Source of the DNA: an uncultured Bacilli bacterium
GTDB lineage: Bacteria; Bacillota_I; Bacilli_A; RF39; UBA660
DNA length: 30,833 nucleotides
Assembly: GCA_934101645.1 (NCBI GenBank)
Contig: CAKORX010000010.1
Location: 1-30,833, forward strand
Reading direction: 5' to 3'
The stretch's first letter is position 1. Every line of letters starts with the position of its first letter. The notes beneath the pieces were generated by a model. It was not told the DNA's origin. It searched no databases and saw only the letters and a program-made list of their open reading frames with translations. Shown in pieces: positions 25,967 to 30,833 of the stretch. Position numbers and translations under genes: made by a program.

Positions 25967-26274
25967 AACCTCACCCACTATATTTTAAAATATATATATT
26001 AATTTATTTTTTCTTTTAAAATGCTTTTGTTCAAATTTTTTATAATTTAAATTTAAATATAAATTATATTGTTAATAAATAATTATTTCTATAACTTTTA
26101 TACAAAGTAAAACTTAACTATTATAACATAAATTATATTTTTATGAATTTTTTCATTTGCATAATTGATAATAATTGTTTTATTTATATAATATTACAAA
26201 TATAATCATTTTTATTTTACTCCTGCTACAGCTTTACTACTCTATATTAATAATTAAAAACATAATGAAATATT
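25967..26274. other. AT-rich intergenic stretch, no gene seen
   Basis: The gap consists almost entirely of A and T, with runs such as TATATATAT and AAATTTAAAT. The one distinctive minus-strand motif (about 26205-26235) is a GCAGGAG Shine-Dalgarno-like sequence before an ATG that opens only nine codons. I see no RNA gene, clear terminator or repeat shared with the rest of the window. Confidence 0.5.
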
Positions 26275-27450
26275 TTAAATATTAAGTGATTTTCTTTGAT
26301 TAATATAATATTCTTGACATTTACCTGAAATTTTAGAAAAATCATCTAAATTAAATTGCATTTGTTCTTGACTAATTTTACCATCACGAAATGCCTGTAA
26401 TAATCTATTTGAATAAAATTTATAAAAAGTTGTTAATGTATTATTAACAAAATCAATATCAATTATACTTTCCATCATATGGGAGTCAAATGTCATGCAA
26501 AAAGATTCCCATGCATTTTCTATACCTAAAGTTCTATCAAATAAATCTTTTACATAAAAAGTTGAATTATAATAACCATACAATAAATCGTTTATTGGTT
26601 TTCCATCTTTCAATGCATCTAATCCTTTACCTTCCTCAAAAGATTTTTTAAAATCATTAAATGAACAACATGGATTTTGAAATGCTCTTATAATTACTCG
26701 CACAAGTGGGGTATATTTTACATACAAAGGATTAAACATATTTTTAGTACCATCAGGTAAAACGTCATGTGCTAAAGCATCCTCAGTATATGATTCAAAA
26801 AAATCTTCTGTAAGAATTTGCAAATGTTGTAATTGCTTTTTATCGATTTGAAATCCATATTGTTCAGCAAATAATCTCATTTTATCCTCTGATGTTTGAT
26901 TGGGCTTTTGATAAGATAAATAAGATTTAAATGCTAAAAATGTAGTTAATTCATTAAGAATTTCACTAATCATATGACCATAATCAGATTTTATTGATTT
27001 GCTAATAACTAATCCACCTAAATCCAGTTCAACTTCACCATCAACTGTATTTCTACCTTCCGTTAAATTGATATTTTGTTTTTTAACAACCAAATGCCCA
27101 AATTCGTGTAATGATGATTTAGTTAGCCTCCCAAATGGTGTAAGAAATTCTTTGTATCTTAATTTATAATTTAATGGAAATATCATCCCGGCAGCATCAA
27201 TCGAGGTACTTACACTACTTTCCACAATTCCATTATAAACATTATTATCTTTCACATAATTTTCCTCACCAAGATCAATTATAGTCACTAAATGGTTTTT
27301 TATAATATCTAAATATTTTTCAACATTTTCGGGTGATAATATTAAACAATTAGCAAAAATACATTCTCCTACTACTTGCTTTTGTCTAGCATTTAAATCT
27401 TTGAATTTTTCTAAGCATAAAAGACGATTTATTTTTTCTTTTAATTCCAT
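26275..27450 (-). CDS. Putative zinc metallopeptidase (HExxH...E) of unknown family
   Basis: This 391-aa protein lacks a signal peptide. A zincin motif LHEFGH (HEFGH at 115-119) lies in a hydrophobic helix context, and SEILNELTTFLAF follows about 45 residues later, where E167 could be the third zinc ligand as in gluzincins with an NE-[LG]-T motif. The rest is helical and acidic and I cannot assign it to a named family. Start choice is uncertain: GGAGG lies 11 bases before ATG 27450, whereas the upstream ATG (27468) has no Shine-Dalgarno because GGAGG lies within its own second and third codons. A TATAAT -10 at 27504-27509 is a plausible promoter. It is the first gene left of the SEC-C repeat array. 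Confidence 0.7.
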   Translation of the reverse strand: MELKEKINRLLCLEKFKDLNARQKQVVGECIFANCLILSPENVEKYLDIIKNHLVTIIDLGEENYVKDNNVYNGIVESSVSTSIDAAGMIFPLNYKLRYKEFLTPFGRLTKSSLHEFGHLVVKKQNINLTEGRNTVDGEVELDLGGLVISKSIKSDYGHMISEILNELTTFLAFKSYLSYQKPNQTSEDKMRLFAEQYGFQIDKKQLQHLQILTEDFFESYTEDALAHDVLPDGTKNMFNPLYVKYTPLVRVIIRAFQNPCCSFNDFKKSFEEGKGLDALKDGKPINDLLYGYYNSTFYVKDLFDRTLGIENAWESFCMTFDSHMMESIIDIDFVNNTLTTFYKFYSNRLLQAFRDGKISQEQMQFNLDDFSKISGKCQEYYINQRKSLNI

Positions 27451-27540
27451 AATTTTATAATCCTCCATATTTATTTAATACTTTCTTTAATAAATGTTAG
27501 CAGATTATATCTCTGGCACAGATGTATATAAAACAAGATA

Positions 27541-27579
27541 TTTACCACAACATTGTTTGTATTTCTTTCCGCTGCCACA
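27541..27579 (-). repeat. SEC-C core repeat, copy 1 (att-like)
   Basis: This is the leftmost of four direct copies of a 39-bp sequence. On the minus strand it encodes CGSGKKYKQCCGK, the SEC-C zinc motif seen at the C-termini of SecA and many other proteins. Here the frame is open upstream to EYKGP and continues 12 codons past the motif to a TAA, unlike copies 2-4, which stop directly after CCGK/R. The left flank has no relative at the other copies, so it may be the chromosomal junction. Confidence 0.8.
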
Positions 27580-27600
27580 TGGCCCTTTGTATTCGGGATT

Positions 27601-27690
27601 TTTGGAGCTTTTGGGAGCACTTGGCGCGTTAATTCAGCTCTCGGTTGCACTTGGGAGCACTCCGTAGCGCTCGGCAAACCTAGCAGAACG
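27601..27690. other. GC-rich patch with an 11-bp direct repeat
   Basis: Hand count gives 50 G/C in 90 bases (about 56%), in a genome where most stretches are well below 35%. TTGGGAGCACT occurs at 27611-27621 and again at 27651-27661. It lies between core copy 1 and the first arm-like repeat pair. Reading frames on either strand here are shadows or broken by stops. Confidence 0.6.
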
Positions 27691-27711
27691 TATCTAAAAA
27701 CGTATCTAAAA
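27688..27711 (+). repeat. Arm-like direct repeat pair, left end of element 1
   Basis: Two perfect 12-bp units, ACGTATCTAAAA at 27688-27699 and 27700-27711. The same unit recurs as a pair at 29472-29493 and inverted at 29385-29396, i.e. at the other end of the same interval. Confidence 0.75.
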
Positions 27712-27751
27712 TTTGCTATTATTGAAATTTTTACAATTTTTAAGTAATTCT

Positions 27752-29302
27752 TTATCTATGCATATGAGAAGGCTCAGCACTTTCAAAATTTTGTGCTTCC
27801 GCTTGACTAAATTCTTGCTTTTCAATTAGTTTTTTATGTGTTGGAAAGAAACCTCCACAAGCACTTGGAATTTGATGAATATCAGTGATACTTCCATCTG
27901 CTAAATAATTTGATCTTACTCTTTCTAAATTACAATCAATACCATCAGTTAATGACCAATATGATATACCATCTAGATGTACTCCCGATTCACTAATAAT
28001 GCTTGATATTTCTCCAATTTTTTGATGCTTATATTCATAAACTTGTTCTAGGGTTACTTCGGGATTATTTCCAAATACTCTAGGTATTTGAGTTCTTCCT
28101 AGTGACATATCAAATTCAGTAATTTGTATATGTTTTCCTGTTCTTTCTTGCAAAGTTCTAAAATCTTCAAAGCATCTTCTAATTTTATCTTCATCTTCAC
28201 CAATTGTTATATGCATTTGTGAACCTAATGTATCAATTAATCCAGGTCTTTTAGAATCAATTTCCCCTAACACCTCTAGCACTTTTTTTCTTCTTTCATC
28301 ATCTTCTAAGAATGGTTCGTTATATAAGAAACTTACGCCATCAGGTTTATGTTGTAAAGCATAATCAAAAGCTGGTAGAAGTTCATCCATAGTTATACCA
28401 TATTTACTTTCCCAAATATTAAAATATTCTCCATTAGCATTCTTTTCAAAACTTACTATTTCATTAAATAAATCCACTGCATTTATTACTGGTACATCTT
28501 GTCCATTAACATTAAGTCTATGATTCAAATTATAATCATTAATAAAATTAATACTTTCTTTAACATAATCTTTTATAATTTCTAATATTTTTTCTTTTGA
28601 TTTTCCAACAAATAGACTTTCCATACCATCTTTTACTAACAATGAATGATATCTAACTTGTTTGCCATTTCGATATGCAAAATCTAAATCTCTTTTTGCA
28701 AAATAAAAATCAAATCTTTTATCAGGATTATTCTCATCATATAAATCATTTACTACATTATATATTCTTCCAGATCCTATTAACATACTATTAAAACTAT
28801 CTAAGTTACTATTTAACAAAACCATTTCTTCATATAAATCATCTGTTTTAAGTTGATCTCTTTCTGTAGAAACAAAATGATGACTCATATCAAATATTTC
28901 TTCATAATTAGTAGGATATTTATTTTTAATAAACTCTCTTAACCAAGACATAATTTCAGGTGAATTACTTGATACTGCATTTTTGATTATATCTATATCA
29001 TTTTTTTGAATGCCACAATGTCTAAGTTTATTTTCTATCTTAGTTTCTCTATCTGCATCATGAAATACCATAGTATCTTGATAACTTTTAAATACCAGTC
29101 TCTTAAAATCATCTAATGGCATGGTAATCATTTTTTCCAAATCTTCTTTGCTATAATTATGTTTTATTTGGTCACAGTGAATAATAAAGTCAATTAGTTC
29201 ACCACTATCTTTACATTGTATTATAGATAATAGGTCAATTTGTTCCGCACTAAAATATCCACCAACTATATTTGTATTAACTTGTAAATTATTTACATCC
29301 AT
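27752..29302 (-). CDS. GH10-like glycoside hydrolase (endo-1,4-beta-xylanase-like), no signal peptide
   Basis: This 516-aa protein has an N-terminal helical extension (about 1-170) with no obvious relatives, then a GH10-type (beta/alpha)8 barrel. The barrel shows VRYHSLLVKD (His219, cf. RGHTLVWH), INAVDLFNEIV with acid/base E281, SFLYNEP, LGSQMHIT (His364, cf. GFQ-H), QITEFDMSL with nucleophile E396, and SYWSLTDG (cf. W-D-SW). Both catalytic glutamates are present, so activity on beta-1,4-xylo-oligosaccharides is plausible. There is no signal peptide, so it would act in the cytoplasm. It has an extended -10 promoter (TGGTATAAT) and AGGAGA Shine-Dalgarno of its own. It is the only gene between SEC-C core copies 1 and 2. 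Confidence 0.8.
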   Translation of the reverse strand: MDVNNLQVNTNIVGGYFSAEQIDLLSIIQCKDSGELIDFIIHCDQIKHNYSKEDLEKMITMPLDDFKRLVFKSYQDTMVFHDADRETKIENKLRHCGIQKNDIDIIKNAVSSNSPEIMSWLREFIKNKYPTNYEEIFDMSHHFVSTERDQLKTDDLYEEMVLLNSNLDSFNSMLIGSGRIYNVVNDLYDENNPDKRFDFYFAKRDLDFAYRNGKQVRYHSLLVKDGMESLFVGKSKEKILEIIKDYVKESINFINDYNLNHRLNVNGQDVPVINAVDLFNEIVSFEKNANGEYFNIWESKYGITMDELLPAFDYALQHKPDGVSFLYNEPFLEDDERRKKVLEVLGEIDSKRPGLIDTLGSQMHITIGEDEDKIRRCFEDFRTLQERTGKHIQITEFDMSLGRTQIPRVFGNNPEVTLEQVYEYKHQKIGEISSIISESGVHLDGISYWSLTDGIDCNLERVRSNYLADGSITDIHQIPSACGGFFPTHKKLIEKQEFSQAEAQNFESAEPSHMHR

Positions 29303-29322
29303 AACTATCTTCTCCTACTTAT

Positions 29323-29331
29323 ATTATACCA
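29323..29331 (-). promoter_or_regulatory. GH10 gene promoter, extended -10
   Basis: The minus strand has TGGTATAAT 20 bases upstream of the ATG, followed by AGGAGAAG. No -35 is visible at the usual distance. Confidence 0.55.
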
Positions 29332-29384
29332 TTAAATATAAAATATTTATTTTAAATTTACTCAATAAAATTATAAAATTCTAA

Positions 29385-29396
29385 TTTTAGATACGT
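29385..29396 (-). repeat. Inverted single copy of the ACGTATCTAAAA unit
   Basis: TTTTAGATACGT on the plus strand is an exact inverted copy of the 12-bp arm-like unit. It lies about 75 bp left of the pair at 29472-29493. Confidence 0.7.
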
Positions 29397-29471
29397 TTTG
29401 TATTCAATTTGAATTTAAAATTTAAGTGCACATTTTACCCTTATTTTATAAGGATTTGCAAGGTTTTTATA

Positions 29472-29493
29472 ACGTATCTAAAACGTATCTAAG
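29472..29493 (+). repeat. Arm-like direct repeat pair, right end of element 1
   Basis: ACGTATCTAAA at 29472-29482 and ACGTATCTAAG at 29483-29493 have an 11-bp period. The pair ends exactly 84 bp before core copy 2. A second pair of a related but different unit keeps the same 84-bp distance to core copy 3. Confidence 0.75.
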
Positions 29494-29532
29494 AAAATGG
29501 ACACTACAAAAATTACTCAAAATGTGAAATCA

Positions 29533-29568
29533 TAGAAAAACCCGCAATCCCTTATTTTATGCGGGTTT
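29533..29568 (-). terminator. Hairpin next to SEC-C core copy 2
   Basis: AAACCCGCA (29538-29546) and TGCGGGTTT (29560-29568) form a nine-bp perfect stem with a 13-base loop, followed on the minus strand by Ts. It sits just behind the CCGK-stop of core copy 2, where a gene terminator would be expected. The loop-side sequence CCCTTATTTTAT recurs at 29439 and next to core copies 3 (variant) and 4. Confidence 0.65.
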
Positions 29569-29577
29569 GTGAGGTTA

Positions 29578-29616
29578 TTTACCACAACAGTTTTTGTACT
29601 TTTTCCCGCTTCCACA
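29578..29616 (-). repeat. SEC-C core repeat, copy 2 (att-like)
   Basis: The minus strand encodes TPCGSGKKYKNCCGK followed at once by TAA. The homology to copies 1, 3 and 4 stops abruptly at the first Cys codon on the right side. The frame upstream of the motif meets a stop five codons before it, so no complete gene is present. Confidence 0.8.
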
Positions 29617-29709
29617 AGGTGTAAGTTCTTACAACTTTTCAGCATATTTTGCAATTTTATTGTAAGAAATGCAAATTTTTTGTAAGATTTGCAACAATAC
29701 TTTTTGTGA

Positions 29710-29730
29710 AGGTATCTAGAAAGGTATCCA
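29710..29730 (+). repeat. Arm-like direct repeat pair, left end of element 2
   Basis: AGGTATCTAGA (29710-29720) and AGGTATCCA (29722-29730) have a 12-bp period. It is the same period and position as in the left end of element 1, but the unit begins AGG instead of ACG. Confidence 0.6.
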
Positions 29731-29765
29731 CATTTTGAAAAAATTACCTATTCTAAATTACGGTT

Positions 29766-30197
29766 TTATCTACTTCTTCCATTTTCAATTGTAGGATTTT
29801 CATGCTGTGTATAAAATTCATCAGCTGATCTAACAGCTTCAAAGGATGTATAATCTTTTCCGTCTTTTCCTTTATACATAAATTTGCGTTCCTCATCCCA
29901 CATTTCTAAAATGTCTCGCATTAATTTAGCTACTTCAACACGAACATCAGCTACTAATGTTAGTCTAAAAATACTTGTTGCAAGTTGTTTCCATTTTCTT
30001 GCACCTCTTTCAGCACCATATATTTTTAAAATTTCATCTGGAACTTGGCTAAGAATTCTAGGTGATAAAGGATAAGCTTCTGGGTGTTTTGTAATATCCA
30101 CTGAACCACTAAACGCACCTACGGTTGGGTAAACTGATTTTATTGCATAATTTTGAATATTTTCAATTGCTTGTTCTAAAGAAATACTTTCATTCAT
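29766..30197 (-). CDS. Unrecognised 143-aa protein, cargo of element 2
   Basis: I do not recognise this protein. It is soluble and mostly helical: an N-terminal helix (ISLEQAIENIQNYAIKSV), a Gly/Ser-rich GAFSGSVDITKHPEAYPLSP segment, then helices around ILKIYGAERGARKWKQLATSIFRL and VEVAKLMRDILEMWDEERKF, ending in a charged tail. The start is placed at ATG 30197, eight bases behind AGGAG; a further in-frame ATG at 30215 would overlap that Shine-Dalgarno. An extended -10 TGGTATAAT (30220-30228) identical in sequence to that of the GH10 gene drives it. It stands alone between SEC-C core copies 2 and 3. Confidence 0.65.
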   Translation of the reverse strand: MNESISLEQAIENIQNYAIKSVYPTVGAFSGSVDITKHPEAYPLSPRILSQVPDEILKIYGAERGARKWKQLATSIFRLTLVADVRVEVAKLMRDILEMWDEERKFMYKGKDGKDYTSFEAVRSADEFYTQHENPTIENGRSR

Positions 30198-30219
30198 AAT
30201 ATCATCTCCTTTCATAATT

Positions 30220-30228
30220 ATTATACCA
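30220..30228 (-). promoter_or_regulatory. Promoter of the 143-aa cargo gene, extended -10
   Basis: TGGTATAAT on the minus strand lies 22 bases upstream of the chosen ATG. The imperfect inverted arm-like copy TTTTAGATAT (30241-30250) covers the place where a -35 would be. Confidence 0.5.
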
Positions 30229-30275
30229 TAATTATTATTTTTTTAGATATTCTTACTAAAAAAGTACAATAAAAA

Positions 30276-30297
30276 GGGTATCTAAAAGGTATCTAAA
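30276..30297 (+). repeat. Arm-like direct repeat pair, right end of element 2
   Basis: GGGTATCTAAA (30276-30286) and AGGTATCTAAA (30287-30297) have an 11-bp period and end 84 bp before core copy 3, the same spacing as at core copy 2. Confidence 0.75.
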
Positions 30298-30339
30298 GTG
30301 GTATTTTGGTCTAAAAACACAATTTTTTTGTATCATGCA

Positions 30340-30377
30340 AAAAGCCCACAAGCCCTTTATTTACGGGGCTTTGTGAG
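30340..30377 (-). terminator. Hairpin next to SEC-C core copy 3
   Basis: CACAAGCCC and GGGCTTTGTG pair with one bulge around CTTTATTTAC-type loop sequence, followed by Ts on the minus strand. The position relative to the core is the same as in copy 2. Confidence 0.55.
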
Positions 30378-30381
30378 CTCA

Positions 30382-30420
30382 TCGACCACAACACTGCTTA
30401 TATTTCTTTCCGCTGCCACA
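30382..30420 (-). repeat. SEC-C core repeat, copy 3 (att-like)
   Basis: The minus strand encodes SSCGSGKKYKQCCGR followed by TGA. It is the most diverged copy at its left end (TCGACC for TTTACC), but the CGSGKKYKQCCG codons are kept. Confidence 0.8.
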
Positions 30421-30550
30421 TGAACTATATTTTCTAGTATTTATAGTATTTATTATATTATCATAACTATTGTTATTACTTTATTTACTAGACTAATAAC
30501 AGTTTTTATTTATGGTATTATTGGTACTATTAGCATTATCTTTTTTTGTG

Positions 30551-30572
30551 ATTTACAAACAAATTACAAACA
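30551..30572 (+). repeat. Second-family direct repeat pair left of core copy 4
   Basis: ATTTACAAACA (30551-30561) and AATTACAAACA (30562-30572) have an 11-bp period. The pair occupies the place that ACGTATCTAAA/AGGTATCTAAA pairs hold at cores 2 and 3. A related pair lies right of core 4 at 30808-30829. Confidence 0.65.
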
Positions 30573-30636
30573 TTTGAGGTTTTTTCAACCTTTTTTTAGT
30601 CCTATTAAATCTCACAATCCCTTATTTTATGGACTA

Positions 30637-30675
30637 TTTACCACAGCATTGTTTGTATTTCTTTCCGCTGCCGCA
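30637..30675 (-). repeat. SEC-C core repeat, copy 4 (att-like)
   Basis: The minus strand encodes PTTCGSGKKYKQCCGK followed by TAG. The left flank keeps CCCTTATTTTAT but lacks the hairpin arm present at copies 2 and 3. Confidence 0.8.
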
Positions 30676-30807
30676 AGTTGTAGGAACTCCCATATTTATA
30701 ATACTTATAATATTTATAATATTATTGATATTTCAAGGCTTTAGCGTCTTGGTAATCTATTATATTTATAATATTTATAGTATTTTTGTTATTATAAATA
30801 TTTCTCT

Positions 30808-30829
30808 CTTGCAAACAAATCGCAAACAA
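30808..30829 (+). repeat. Second-family direct repeat pair right of core copy 4
   Basis: CTTGCAAACAA (30808-30818) and ATCGCAAACAA (30819-30829) have an 11-bp period and run to the window edge. They are a variant of the pair at 30551-30572, and would mark the left end of a further element that continues outside the window. Confidence 0.6.
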
Positions 30830-30833
30830 TGTT

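Larger units (their letters stand above)
27541..29616. mobile_element. Putative integrase-less element 1 (GH10 cargo)
   Basis: The interval is bounded by SEC-C core copies 1 and 2. It has ACGTATCTAAA-type direct repeat pairs inside both ends (108 bp from core 1, 84 bp from core 2). The single cargo gene encodes a GH10-like glycosidase. The architecture (core sites at the 3' end of a gene plus arm-type repeats) is that expected for a tyrosine-recombinase integrative element. No recombinase gene is present, so the element would need one in trans. Inference. Confidence 0.45.
29578..30420. mobile_element. Putative integrase-less element 2 (143-aa cargo)
   Basis: The interval is bounded by SEC-C core copies 2 and 3. 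GGTATCTA-type repeat pairs lie inside both ends (93 bp from core 2, 84 bp from core 3), clearly a variant of the element 1 unit. One cargo gene is present. Inference from architecture only. Confidence 0.45.
30382..30675. mobile_element. Putative remnant element 3 (no gene)
   Basis: Only 216 bp separate SEC-C core copies 3 and 4. No gene is present, only AT-rich sequence with the tandem AGTATTTAT motif near the left and the repeat pair TTACAAACA near the right (30551-30572). It is probably a deleted or minimal element. Inference. Confidence 0.3.

Noticed and set aside
27471..27747. Two overlapping open frames of 64-68 codons on opposite strands next to core copy 1
   Set aside because: Both run through the GC-rich patch and the SEC-C core in the wrong frame, have no Shine-Dalgarno and end at chance stops. 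The minus-strand SEC-C reading is in a third frame.
27541..30675. Integron cassette array with attC sites
   Set aside because: The repeats lack the inverted R''/L''-L'/R' structure with GTT-AAC ends, and cores are direct repeats at a coding 3' end. A tyrosine integrase with arm sites fits better.
27541..30829. Repeats at the right end as a CRISPR array
   Set aside because: Spacings are 2.0, 0.77 and 0.22 kb, the units encode protein, and there are no cas genes or regular short spacers.

Overview
This is a strongly AT-rich window from a low-GC member of the Bacillota, most likely an uncultured gut Bacilli/Mollicutes-like lineage. That placement is an inference from three things: the 16S rRNA 5' end, the gene set (cdaA-cdaR, secG, rnr-smpB, DUF3048, ntdP) and the base composition. 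TGA is a normal stop codon here. prfB (release factor 2) carries the classical programmed +1 frameshift at an in-frame TGA, and genes such as the pseudopilin and prfB end in TGA. Nearly every gene lies on the minus strand, so transcription runs from high to low coordinates; the small DUF378 gene is the only clear plus-strand gene.

Layout: positions 1-330 hold the 5' end of a 16S rRNA gene (minus), its leader, a near-consensus promoter and a helically phased A-tract block behind it. From 330 to 7650 come ntdP, a CtpA-type S41 protease, a membrane-anchored small protein, a LolA-like lipoprotein, DUF378, the c-di-AMP pair cdaR/cdaA, a small membrane protein and a DUF3048 lipid/cell-envelope protein. 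From 7650 to 16330 is the housekeeping block smpB-rnr-pseudopilin, secG-ftsH-tilS, and vanY-prfB preceded by a small membrane protein. Then come brnQ and an AlgI/AlgJ-like (MBOAT + DHHW) acetylation pair. Between algJ and a NERD-HRDC gene lies a decayed surface-adhesin gene (pectate-lyase-like adhesive domain) with one frameshift and one internal stop. An unrecognised gene, an M32 carboxypeptidase and three more poorly characterised genes follow, one of which is a probable HExxH metallopeptidase.

The right end (27.5-30.8 kb) is the most unusual part. A 39-bp sequence encoding the C-terminal SEC-C zinc motif and stop codon of a gene (CGSGKKYKQCCGK) occurs four times in the same orientation. 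The stretches between copies carry paired 11-12-bp direct repeats near their ends, and the repeat family is the same at both ends of a given stretch but differs between stretches. Two stretches each hold one cargo gene with its own extended -10 promoter: a cytoplasmic GH10-like glycosidase and a 143-aa protein of unknown function. The best explanation I have is a tandem array of small, integrase-less integrative elements at the 3' end of a SEC-C gene: 39-bp core sites plus arm-type integrase sites. No recombinase is encoded in the window, and the intact SEC-C gene should lie beyond the right edge.

How genes work together: cdaA/cdaR set c-di-AMP levels; smpB/rnr serve trans-translation and RNA decay; secG/ftsH serve membrane protein export and quality control; tilS/prfB/16S serve translation; vanY, AlgI/AlgJ, CtpA and the lipoproteins act on the cell envelope.
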